A stretch of 64,000 nucleotides of DNA. Origin: CAMYOC01 sp963704875. GTDB lineage: Bacteria > Pseudomonadota > Gammaproteobacteria > Steroidobacterales > XN24. Each line of letters starts with the position of its first letter. Position 1 is the stretch's first letter. A program made the position numbers and the translations under genes. A model generated the notes under the pieces. It was not told the DNA's origin. It saw nothing but the letters and a program-made list of their open reading frames with translations, and ran no database searches. Location: NCBI GenBank assembly GCA_963704875.1, contig CAVPIA010000008.1, forward strand, positions 868,001-932,000. Direction: 5' to 3'. Positions 56,075 to 64,000 of the stretch are shown here, piece by piece.

Positions 56075-56815
56075 CTACCACTCGATGTCGCGCGCCGGCT
56101 TGCGCTGCGGGTTGCGCGCCGTCTCTGCGAGATGGCCGTCGGCAAGACGGATGACCCTGTCCGCCATTGCCGAGATGGCGGCATTGTGGGTAATCAGCGC
56201 GGTAGTGGTATGCAGCTCGCGGTTGACCCGCTCCAGCGCCTCCAGCACCACAACTCCGGTAGCGGAATCGAGCGCGCCGGTGGGCTCATCGCATAACAAC
56301 ACTGCCGGGTTCTTGGCGATGGCCCTGGCGATGGCCACGCGTTGCTGTTCGCCACCGGACAATTGTGCCGGGAAGTGATCCATCCGGCTGCCCAAACCCA
56401 CGACTTCCAGCGCCTGCTCGGGTGCCATCGGCGACTCGGCTATCTCAGTGACCACCGCGACATTCTCCCTGGCGGTCAGGCTTGGGATCAGGTTATAGAA
56501 CTGAAACACGAAGCCGACATGGCGGCGCCGGTAGCGGGTGAGTTCACGATCTCCGGCTGCTGTCAGGTCCTGGCCCTGGTACCAGACCCGACCGGTGGTC
56601 GGCGTGTCGAGACCACCGATGATATTCAACAGCGTGGACTTGCCGCTTCCGGATGGACCCAGCAGCGCAGTCACCTCGCCGCCGAAGAGCTCCAGATCAA
56701 CCCCGCGCAGAGCATGTACCTGAACCTCACCCATCAGATAAACCTTGGTCAAGGCCTCGACCCTGAATACCACATCGCGCCGGCGGTCGACGGTCGTATC
56801 CAGCGCTTGATCCAT
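56075..56815 (-). CDS. ABC transporter ATP-binding protein (MacB/LolD type)
   Basis: This is a 246-residue ATPase. Walker A is GPSGSGKST, the Q-loop is FVFQFYNLIPSL, the ABC signature is LSGGEQQRVAIARA, Walker B is VLLCDEPTGALD, and the H-loop is ITHN. The start is set at the ATG 56815 (MDQALDTTV); a longer upstream frame lacks similarity. It powers the FtsX-type permease encoded three bases downstream. It is divergent from the aminotransferase gene. Confidence 0.93.
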   Translation of the reverse strand: MDQALDTTVDRRRDVVFRVEALTKVYLMGEVQVHALRGVDLELFGGEVTALLGPSGSGKSTLLNIIGGLDTPTTGRVWYQGQDLTAAGDRELTRYRRRHVGFVFQFYNLIPSLTARENVAVVTEIAESPMAPEQALEVVGLGSRMDHFPAQLSGGEQQRVAIARAIAKNPAVLLCDEPTGALDSATGVVVLEALERVNRELHTTTALITHNAAISAMADRVIRLADGHLAETARNPQRKPARDIEW

Positions 56816-57034
56816 CGCGGTCTCCGTATAAGCTGTGCCTGAGCCAAGTGTAGGCCATGGCATTGCGGCGAATCCGCCCCGCACCCGGGTGAACAGAATG
56901 GCGGCGCGTAAACCGGGATCGCCGGGGATAGCCCGTCGCAGCGGTACACGCGGGTCATCTCCGAGGCAGCGGATGGAGATACGCCGGACGTTTCTGCACC
57001 ATGTTCTCACGACCGTCACCGGGGTATCCCGCGA

Positions 57035-58234
57035 ATGACCACAAGCGAAGCAGTACGCGACAGTTTCTGGGCGCTGGATCCTGATCTGGTGTTTCTCAAC
57101 CACGGATCGTTCGGCGCATGCCCGCAGCCGGTGCTCGAAGAGCAGGACCGCATCCGAAGGCGCATGGAAAATCAGCCCGTGCAATTTTTTGTCCGCGACC
57201 TCGAAGGTCTGCTCGACGAAGCGCGCAGCTGTATTGCCGGTTTTCTCGGCGCGAATCAGACAGACATTGCCTGGGTGCCAAACGCGACTGCCGGGGTCAA
57301 CGCGGTGTTGCGATCTCTGGATTTACGAGCCGGCGATGAATTGTTGACCACGGATCATGAATACAACGCTTGCCGCAATGCGCTCGACTTTGTCGCTGAT
57401 CGCGCAGGTGCGAGGGTCGTCGTCGCTCGTATCCCTTTTCCGCTCACCAGTGCCGACGAGGCGCTGGCGGCGATACTCGTGTGCGTCAGCCCACGAACCC
57501 GTCTGGCCCTGATCGATCACGTCACCAGTCAGACAGGGCTGATCCTGCCTGCAGGCAGGATCGTAGCGGCGCTGGCCGACAAAGGCATCGACACATTGAT
57601 CGATGGCGCGCATGCACCGGGCATGCTGGATCTTGACCTCAACGCGATCGGCGCGGCGTATTACACCGGCAATTGCCATAAATGGCTATGCGCGCCCAAG
57701 GGCGCCGGGTTCCTCTACGTTGATCCTCAGCGGCAGCAGGATGTGCGGCCGGTCTCAATCAGCCATGGCGCGAACTCGCCACGCCTGGACCGATCACGTT
57801 TTCTGCAGGAATTTGACTGGACAGGCACCGCCGATCCCACGCCGATGCTGTGCGTGCCGGCCGCGATCCGCTGCATGGGCGAGTTGTTCGAAGGCGGCTG
57901 GCCTGCATTGCGGGCCCACAATCGCAAGCTGACGCTGGACGGCCGGCGAGCTATTGCCAGGGCCATCGGTGCAGAAATCCCCGCCCCGGAGGACATGATC
58001 GGCTCACTGGCTGCCCTGCCGCTGCCGGACGGAAGCATGCATCCACCGAAATCCGCCATGTACACGGATCCACTACAGGACGAATTGTTGGCCGGGTGGC
58101 AGATCGAGGTGCCGGTGATCCCCTGGCCGGCGGTACCGGCCAGACTGCTCCGTATTTCCGCGCAGGCCTACAACCACCCCGGCCAATACGAACTCCTGGC
58201 ACAGGCACTGGTGACATCGCTTGGACCCGCCTGA
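57035..58234 (+). CDS. Class V aminotransferase, isopenicillin N epimerase-like
   Basis: This 399-residue PLP enzyme has NHGSFGACP near the N-terminus, a cofactor-contact block IDGAHAPGML and the PLP-binding lysine in NCHKWLCAPKG. It resembles the isopenicillin N epimerase / cysteine desulfurase-like group. No beta-lactam cluster is present, so the true reaction is unknown and the name reflects similarity only. It starts at the ATG 57035, divergent from the ABC operon. Confidence 0.82.
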   Translation: MTTSEAVRDSFWALDPDLVFLNHGSFGACPQPVLEEQDRIRRRMENQPVQFFVRDLEGLLDEARSCIAGFLGANQTDIAWVPNATAGVNAVLRSLDLRAGDELLTTDHEYNACRNALDFVADRAGARVVVARIPFPLTSADEALAAILVCVSPRTRLALIDHVTSQTGLILPAGRIVAALADKGIDTLIDGAHAPGMLDLDLNAIGAAYYTGNCHKWLCAPKGAGFLYVDPQRQQDVRPVSISHGANSPRLDRSRFLQEFDWTGTADPTPMLCVPAAIRCMGELFEGGWPALRAHNRKLTLDGRRAIARAIGAEIPAPEDMIGSLAALPLPDGSMHPPKSAMYTDPLQDELLAGWQIEVPVIPWPAVPARLLRISAQAYNHPGQYELLAQALVTSLGPA

Positions 58235-58325
58235 GTCGGCTGTTGCCCGCAATTGATCCTGGGCAAGGTTGTCGAGCCCCACTTCTGCTAGCTTTGAAGC
58301 AGACGGTGGAAAGATTGAGGTCGCC

Positions 58326-58763
58326 TTGAAACTCCTGGTCGCAGTTGATTTCTCCCCGCAGACAGAGGCCCTGCTTGCAGTCAGCCAACGCCTGGCGCAG
58401 GCGCTTGGCGGCGAATTGAGGCTGTTGCATGTTGCGTCGCCGGCCTCCCTGATCAAGCACCATCCCGAAACGCAACACGAACAGGAAGAACCGGGCGGGC
58501 AAGATAATGAGCATCGCTTGCTCCGCGAAGCCGTGGCTCGCGCCCGCGACGCCGGAATCGAGGCCACGGGTGTCTTGGTCGAAGGCCCGCCGGCAAAAAC
58601 GATTCTGAGCCAGGCCGAAAATCTGCCGGCCGAGATGATCATCATGGGCTCGCATGGCTTCGGCGCGACGCTGAGCCTGATCTTGGGCAGCGTCAGCAAA
58701 AAAGTGCTGAAGAACGCGCGGTGTCCGGTATTGCTGGTACCCGTCCGGGCAACTCAGAAATGA
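58326..58763 (+). CDS. Universal stress protein, UspA family
   Basis: This 145-residue protein starts at a TTG (58326), giving the usual LKLLVAVDFSPQTE N-terminus; GAGG lies just upstream. The ATP-binding loop is GSHGFGATLSLILGSVSKKVL near the C-terminus (core GSHGFGA and GSVSKKVL), which places it with ATP-binding USPs. It converges with the rubredoxin gene 16 bases away. Confidence 0.86.
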   Translation: MKLLVAVDFSPQTEALLAVSQRLAQALGGELRLLHVASPASLIKHHPETQHEQEEPGGQDNEHRLLREAVARARDAGIEATGVLVEGPPAKTILSQAENLPAEMIIMGSHGFGATLSLILGSVSKKVLKNARCPVLLVPVRATQK

Positions 58764-58779
58764 CGACGGCAACGACGAC

Positions 58780-58944
58780 TCAGTCAACAGGAAGGAAATC
58801 AGCCTTGGGCACCATGCCACAGTCCGGACACCAGAACTCGGGATCTACCTCCGACCAGGCCGTACGCCATGGGATGCCGTGGGCCTCGTCGCCGAGGTCC
58901 TCATCGTAAACATAAGGGCATTCAGGACATTGGAATCTGGCCAT
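58780..58944 (-). CDS. Divergent rubredoxin
   Basis: This 54-residue iron protein has the two Cys pairs CPEC and CPDCG that bind one Fe. The region between them (YVYDEDLGDEAHGIPWRTAWSEVD, in short blocks YVYDEDLGD and HGIPWRTAW) differs from the usual PGTxFEDLPDDW pattern, and the first pair is followed by Pro rather than Gly. The start is at the ATG 58944. It is divergent from the GltD-like/NifJ operon and could serve as electron carrier for it; this is inference. Confidence 0.8.
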   Translation of the reverse strand: MARFQCPECPYVYDEDLGDEAHGIPWRTAWSEVDPEFWCPDCGMVPKADFLPVD

Positions 58945-59100
58945 GTATTTGTCGTCCCGGTTCGATGGCCCGCCGGGGGCAGGAATCCAGTGACAGCGCT
59001 GAGTGTAGCTATTTCGCGGCGGGTATGTCGCACCGCCGCCTTCGTTTCGCAGCGCGGGCATATTTGATCGCTGCCCCAAAGATCAAATGAGGAACGGACC

Positions 59101-60762
59101 TTGATTGACAGACGCCACGACCTGACTCGCCCAGCGGATCTTCACCACGAACCCTTCTCTGGTCCGCTGCGACGTCGTCGTCCCGACTACCAGGACCTGC
59201 TGCCACCGTGTAATAACGCCTGCCCGGCCGGCGAAAACATCCAAGCCTGGCTGGATCAGGCACAGAATGGCAATCCCCGCCGGGCCTGGGAAATTCTCGT
59301 GGCGGACAATCCCCTGCCGGCGGTTCACGGCCGTGTTTGCTATCACCCCTGCGAGGATCACTGTAACCGCACGGAGATGGACGCCGCAGTCAGTATCCAT
59401 GCGGTGGAGCGCTATCTGGGCGATCTGGCCATCGAAAAGGGCTGGCCCCTGCCGGCGCCAAGCAAAACCAGCGGCCGTCGTGTGCTGGTGATCGGCGCGG
59501 GACCGAGTGGTCTTGCCGCCGCCTATCATCTTCGCCGGATGGGTCATGAGGTCGAGATCCGCGAAGCGGGCCCGGTACCCGGCGGGATGATGCACTTCGG
59601 TATTCCCGCCTATCGCTTGCCGCGAGACGTGCTGGACGCGGAGATTCGTCGCATCCAGGCGCTGGGCGTGCGCATCGTGCTCGATCATAAGGTGGAAGAC
59701 GTGCTCGCCGAGCAGGAAAGCGGCGGGTTTGATGCGGTGTTCCTCGCGGTAGGGGCGCACCTGTCAAAGAACGTAAACATCCCGGCACGGGACGCGGGCA
59801 AGATTCTCGATGCTGTCAGCTTCCTGAAGAGCGTTGAACAGGGCGAGTCGCCGCGACTTGGCCGCAGGGTGGCTATCTACGGTGGCGGTAATACAGCGAT
59901 GGACGCAGCGCGCGTGGCCAAGCGTCTCGGCGCGACAGAGGCCCTGATTATCTACAGGCGCGACCGTGAGCACATGCCTGCCCACCCTTTCGAAGCAGAC
60001 GAGGCAGTGGAAGAAGGCGTCAAGATCAACTGGCTACGGACGATTCGCGAGATCGACCAGACCCGGTTTACCGTGGAAGAAATGGAGATCGGAGAGGACG
60101 GCCGCCCCCATCCGACCGGGCGCCTGGAGACCCTGGAGGCGGATTCGCTGATCCTGGCCCTGGGTCAGAACGTGGACACCAGTTTTCTGCGCCGCATTCC
60201 GGGCGTCGAACTGAAACAGGACGGCACCGTGCTGGTCGACGAACAGTTGATGACCGGCTGCCGGGGACTGTTCGCCGGCGGCGATATGGTGCCGACTGAA
60301 CGCACCGTCACCAACGGCATCGGTCACGGCAAGAAAGCCGCGCGAAACATTGACTCGTTCCTGCGCGGTGAAGCGGTCCCGGACCGTGGACCGCGGCATC
60401 TCGCTAGCGCAGATCTGCTGCGCCCCTGGTTTGCCACCGACGCCCAGGTACGCGCGCAGGGGCAGATCGAGCAGGCGCGCCGTCAATCCGGTTTCGAGGA
60501 AGTCACGCTGGGCCTTAGCCAGGAAGAGGCCGTGTACGAGGCCAGGCGATGTCTGTCTTGCGGTAACTGCTTCGAATGCGATGGTTGCTTCGGGGCGTGC
60601 CCCGAGGACGCGATCATCAAGCTTGGCCCGGAGCGCCGTTATCGGTTTGATTTCGCACGCTGCACCGGTTGCGCGGTCTGTTTCGAGCAATGTCCGTGCC
60701 ACGCGATACAGATGATCCCGGAACCACCGCCCACGCAGCGATCAGCGGAGGACAATCCGTGA
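59101..60762 (+). CDS. GltD-like NAD(P)-binding flavoprotein with 4Fe-4S domains
   Basis: This 553-residue protein starts at a TTG (59101) with gaggaa upstream. The N-terminal iron-sulfur region has PPCNNACPAGENI and CYHPCEDHCNR. A glutamate synthase beta-subunit-like FAD/NAD(P)H module follows, with GAGPSGLAAAYHL and GGGNTAMDAARVA. The C-terminus has two 4Fe-4S motifs (CLSCGNCFECDGCFGACP and CTGCAVCFEQCP). There is no GltB partner nearby. Its GTGA stop/start overlap with nifJ suggests that it passes electrons between NAD(P)H and the pyruvate:ferredoxin oxidoreductase. Confidence 0.85.
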   Translation: MIDRRHDLTRPADLHHEPFSGPLRRRRPDYQDLLPPCNNACPAGENIQAWLDQAQNGNPRRAWEILVADNPLPAVHGRVCYHPCEDHCNRTEMDAAVSIHAVERYLGDLAIEKGWPLPAPSKTSGRRVLVIGAGPSGLAAAYHLRRMGHEVEIREAGPVPGGMMHFGIPAYRLPRDVLDAEIRRIQALGVRIVLDHKVEDVLAEQESGGFDAVFLAVGAHLSKNVNIPARDAGKILDAVSFLKSVEQGESPRLGRRVAIYGGGNTAMDAARVAKRLGATEALIIYRRDREHMPAHPFEADEAVEEGVKINWLRTIREIDQTRFTVEEMEIGEDGRPHPTGRLETLEADSLILALGQNVDTSFLRRIPGVELKQDGTVLVDEQLMTGCRGLFAGGDMVPTERTVTNGIGHGKKAARNIDSFLRGEAVPDRGPRHLASADLLRPWFATDAQVRAQGQIEQARRQSGFEEVTLGLSQEEAVYEARRCLSCGNCFECDGCFGACPEDAIIKLGPERRYRFDFARCTGCAVCFEQCPCHAIQMIPEPPPTQRSAEDNP

Positions 60763-63700
60763 ACTCGAACACCGAAAAACCGCGCCGGGTGACGATAGAT
60801 GGCAACGAGGCAGCCGCGCATGTGGCCTACAGATCTAATGAGATCTGTGCCATTTACCCGATTACGCCGTCGTCGCCGATGGCGGAACTCGCCGACCAGT
60901 GGGCCAATCAGGGACTGACTAACGTGTGGGGGCAGGTGCCGGTCATCACCCAGATGCAAAGCGAGGGCGGGGTCGCCGGGGCAGTTCACGGCGCGCTGCA
61001 GACAGGCGGCCTGAGCACGACCTTCACCGCGTCTCAGGGCCTGTTGCTGATGATTCCCAATATGTACAAGATCGCCGGCGAATTGACACCGGTGGTGTTC
61101 AACGTGGCGGCACGATCGCTGGCCGCGCAGGGGCTGTCGATTTTCGGCGATCACCAGGACGTCATGGCAGTGCGCGGCACAGGCTTCGCATTGCTTTGTT
61201 CTTCGTCGCCGCAGGAGGCCCATGACCTCGCGCTGGTCGCACAATCAGCCAGTCTTGCCAGCCGCGTGCCTTTCGTGCACTTCTTTGACGGTTTCCGCAC
61301 CTCGCATGAAATCAACCAGGTCGAGCTGCTGGAAGACGACGATATCCGGGCGCTGTTGCCGGACGCGCAGGTGTTCGCGCATCGCCAGCGGGCGCTGAGC
61401 CCGGAGCACCCGTTCATCCGCGGCACCAGCCAAAATCCGGATGTGTATTTCCAGGCGCGGGAGACGGTCAACCCGTTCTACCGGGAGCTCCCTGCCAAGG
61501 TACAAGATGCGATGGACCAGCTGGCCGCGCGCTGCAAACGGCAATACAAGCTGTTCGACTACCATGGCGCCGAGGATGCACAACGGGTCATCGTGCTGAT
61601 GGGTTCCGGCGCGGAGACCGCGCGGGAAACAGTAGATTATCTGTGCGCGCGCGGCGAAGCCGTAGGCATGATTCAGGTACGCTTGTATCGGCCGTTCTCC
61701 ACCACCGCATTCATGGCTGCGCTGCCGCCGCGGGTACGGGGACTGGCTGTTCTGGATCGCTGCAAAGAGCCTGGCGCTCTCGGTGAGCCATTGTTTATGG
61801 ACGTCAGCGCATGTCTGGCGCGAGAGCGGCCGGAACTGACCCTTGTCGGCGGACGCTATGGCTTGTCCTCCAAGGAGTTCACTCCCGCGATGGTCAAGGC
61901 GGTGTTTGATCATCTTGCCAATCCAGATCCGAAGCATCCGTTTACCGTGGGGATCCAGGACGATGTGATGCATTCCAGCCTCGAGACAGATAACAGCTTC
62001 GTTATCGAGGATGCAGAGACGTTTCGCGCCGTCTTCTACGGACTGGGTGCTGACGGAACCGTAAGTGCCAATAAAAACAGCATCAAAATTATCGGCGAGG
62101 ACCCGACCCGATACGCGCAGGGCTATTTCGTCTATGACTCAAAGAAGTCCGGCTCGAAAACCGTCTCCCATCTGCGTTTTGGACCACGCCCGATCCGCTC
62201 AAGCTATCTGGTGCAGGCCGCGAATTTCATCGGCTGCCATCAGTTCGATTTTGTCAGCAGTATGGATGTTCTCGGGCTCGCAGCGCCGGGCGCGACATTT
62301 CTGCTGAACAGCCCATACAACGCAGAGGAAGTATGGGCACATCTGCCGGCGCCGGTGCGCGACACGATTCGCGACAAGCGCCTCGATTTCCATGTGATTG
62401 ACGCGTTCGCGGTGGCCGCAGCGGCCGGCCTGGGGCGCCGTATCAACACCGTGATGCAGGTCGGCTTTTTTGCCCTTTCAGATGTCATGCCGATCGATGC
62501 CGCGATGGAGCAGATAAAGGCGGCGATCAAGAAAAGCTATCAACGCAAAGGCGCGGAACTCGTGCGGCGAAATTTTGCCGCGGTCGATGCGGCCCGTGCG
62601 GCGATCCAAAAAGTTCTACCGCCGACCGTTGAAGAACAGGCACCTCCGGGGCGGGCGCCGGTTGCGGCCAACGCCCCTGATTTTGTCAAACAGGTGACTG
62701 CAATGATGATCGCCGGCCGCGGAGACGAACTGCCGGTCAGCGCGTTGCCAGTAGACGGGACCTGGCCGAGTGGTACCTCGGCCTGGGAGCTCCGTGACCT
62801 GAGCACCCAGGTTCCACTGTGGGAGCCGGACCTGTGCATACAGTGCGGCAATTGCAGCCTGGTGTGTCCGCATGGCGTTATCCGGTCGCGCTTTTATCAC
62901 CAGTCAAACCTGGATCGAGCCCCAGACGGCTTCCGCTCTGCGCCGCTCCATGGTCGGGGTTACCCGGATATCCGCTACACCCTGCAGATCCACCCCGATC
63001 ACTGCACCGGCTGCACCCTGTGCGTGGACGCTTGCCCGGCGCGCAGTGGTGAGCAGTCCGGCAAGCGCGCGATCAACATGGTGGACAAGGCGCCGGTGTT
63101 GGATCAGGAGCGCTCGAGCCTGCACTTCTTCGAATCCTTGCCCGAGGTGGATCGGGGCAGAATCGACTTCAGCACCGTGCGCGGCGTCCAGCATCTGGAA
63201 CCGCTGTTCCAGTTTTCGGGCGCCTGCTCCGGCTGCGGAGAGACCCCATATCTGAAGCTGGTCTCGCAATTATTTGGAGACCGCGCGGTGATTGCCAATG
63301 CCACCGGCTGTTCATCGATATACGGCGGCAATCTGCCCACCACGCCCTGGTCAGCCAACAACGAAGGCCGTGGCCCTGCCTGGTCGAATTCTCTGTTTGA
63401 AGACAACGCGGAGTTCGGATTCGGATTCCGCCTCAGCGCTGACACCCACCGACAGCAGGCCGAGGAATTGCTCGGAAGATTGCGATCGGACCTGGGCGAT
63501 GACCTGGTCAATGATCTGCTCAATGCCAATCAGATCGAGGAATCAGAGATACGCATTCAGCGTCTTCGGGTGGACGCGCTTCGACAGAAGCTCGCGGAGC
63601 TGCCTTCAGCGAACGCACGCCAGTTGGAATCGGTCGCGGATCATCTGGTCCGCCGCAGCGTCTGGATCGTCGGCGGCGATGGCTGGGCCTATGATATCGG

Positions 63701-64000
63701 CTACGGAGGTCTGGACCACGTGCTGTCTCTGGGTCGCGACGTGAATATCCTGGTGCTCGACACAGAGGTGTACTCCAACACCGGCGGCCAGGTTTCAAAA
63801 GCGACGCCGCTCGCAGCGGTCGCTAAATTCGCTGCCGGCGGCAAACCGACGCCGAAGAAGGATCTTGCATTGCAGGCCATCGCCTATGGCAACGTCTATG
63901 TGGCGCGCGTCGCAATGGGCGCCAACCCGCAGCAGACATTACTCGCCTTCCGCGAAGCGGAACGCTTTTCCGGCCCCTCGCTGATTCTCGCCTACAGCCA
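60759..64000 (+). CDS. nifJ: Pyruvate:ferredoxin/flavodoxin oxidoreductase, partial
   Basis: The GTG start at 60759 overlaps the upstream gene by four bases. About 1080 residues are present; the gene runs off the window before its end. Seen are the TPP-domain block YPITPSSPMAELAD, the C-terminal TPP region with GACSGCGETPY and WIVGGDGWAYDIG, and the 4Fe-4S motifs CIQCGNCSLVCP and CTGCTLCVDACP. It oxidises pyruvate to acetyl-CoA and CO2 with reduced ferredoxin/flavodoxin, or works in reverse. The single-chain architecture matches NifJ. Confidence 0.93.
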   Translation, partial: MNSNTEKPRRVTIDGNEAAAHVAYRSNEICAIYPITPSSPMAELADQWANQGLTNVWGQVPVITQMQSEGGVAGAVHGALQTGGLSTTFTASQGLLLMIPNMYKIAGELTPVVFNVAARSLAAQGLSIFGDHQDVMAVRGTGFALLCSSSPQEAHDLALVAQSASLASRVPFVHFFDGFRTSHEINQVELLEDDDIRALLPDAQVFAHRQRALSPEHPFIRGTSQNPDVYFQARETVNPFYRELPAKVQDAMDQLAARCKRQYKLFDYHGAEDAQRVIVLMGSGAETARETVDYLCARGEAVGMIQVRLYRPFSTTAFMAALPPRVRGLAVLDRCKEPGALGEPLFMDVSACLARERPELTLVGGRYGLSSKEFTPAMVKAVFDHLANPDPKHPFTVGIQDDVMHSSLETDNSFVIEDAETFRAVFYGLGADGTVSANKNSIKIIGEDPTRYAQGYFVYDSKKSGSKTVSHLRFGPRPIRSSYLVQAANFIGCHQFDFVSSMDVLGLAAPGATFLLNSPYNAEEVWAHLPAPVRDTIRDKRLDFHVIDAFAVAAAAGLGRRINTVMQVGFFALSDVMPIDAAMEQIKAAIKKSYQRKGAELVRRNFAAVDAARAAIQKVLPPTVEEQAPPGRAPVAANAPDFVKQVTAMMIAGRGDELPVSALPVDGTWPSGTSAWELRDLSTQVPLWEPDLCIQCGNCSLVCPHGVIRSRFYHQSNLDRAPDGFRSAPLHGRGYPDIRYTLQIHPDHCTGCTLCVDACPARSGEQSGKRAINMVDKAPVLDQERSSLHFFESLPEVDRGRIDFSTVRGVQHLEPLFQFSGACSGCGETPYLKLVSQLFGDRAVIANATGCSSIYGGNLPTTPWSANNEGRGPAWSNSLFEDNAEFGFGFRLSADTHRQQAEELLGRLRSDLGDDLVNDLLNANQIEESEIRIQRLRVDALRQKLAELPSANARQLESVADHLVRRSVWIVGGDGWAYDIGYGGLDHVLSLGRDVNILVLDTEVYSNTGGQVSKATPLAAVAKFAAGGKPTPKKDLALQAIAYGNVYVARVAMGANPQQTLLAFREAERFSGPSLILAYS

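Overview
The window is about 64 kb of GC-rich DNA, apparently from a Gram-negative gammaproteobacterium. It encodes a trimeric outer-membrane porin, a TonB protein, lipoproteins with lipoboxes, a CrbS/CrbR-type acetate two-component system and a sigma32-like heat-shock promoter. The many sodium- or proton-coupled systems (Nqr-type NADH dehydrogenase, Mrp antiporter, three SLC5-type symporter modules) suggest a marine, halophilic or haloalkaliphilic heterotroph. This lineage call is an inference; there is no rRNA gene in the window.

Layout. 1-7345: an nqrABCDEF-like operon followed by a PRC-barrel gene, bracketed by two copies of a 49-bp direct repeat. NqrB and NqrC both lack the usual FMN-acceptor threonine. 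7396-10104 (minus): a P2-type cation ATPase. 10140-10753: a leader containing several strong hairpins with interchangeable arms. 10754-18213: an eight-gene Mrp antiporter operon in which MrpA is split, its C-terminal modules being fused to MrpB, and which carries three antiporter-like subunits plus a small membrane protein. 18547-19741 (minus): a frameshifted patatin lipoprotein gene. 20001-20921: a DMT exporter.

21157-36471 is an acetate-utilisation locus: two cNMP/CBS/DUF294 genes (both with an apparent single-base frameshift), a nucleoside deaminase, a DnaQ-like exonuclease, a DcaP-like porin, acetyl-CoA synthetase, response regulator CrbR, hybrid kinase CrbS, and a DUF4212-symporter pair. 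Similar GAC-AAA-GTC dyads lie upstream of acs/porin and of the symporter operon and are candidate CrbR sites. 36593-41274: a DUF2461 protein, an XdhC-family protein, an ErcA-like iron alcohol dehydrogenase paired with an SCP2-like protein, and an orphan TonB. 41311-46721: a POT-family transporter, a PutP-type symporter, a rhomboid protease, an Hsp20 chaperone and a small lipoprotein.

47131-52515 is a cyanophycin operon: cyanophycinase, cyanophycin synthetase and a second CphA-like protein without the ATP-grasp domain. 52502-56815 (minus) is a MacAB-like ABC efflux operon. 57035-58763 holds a class V aminotransferase and a universal stress protein. 58780-64000 holds a divergent rubredoxin, then a GltD-like flavoprotein fused to ferredoxin domains that overlaps by 4 bp the start of a NifJ-type pyruvate:ferredoxin oxidoreductase, which runs off the window.

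The shared theme is acetate/ethanol carbon use, low-potential electron transfer, Na+/H+ homeostasis and nitrogen storage. No tRNA, rRNA, CRISPR array, complete insertion sequence or prophage was recognised.
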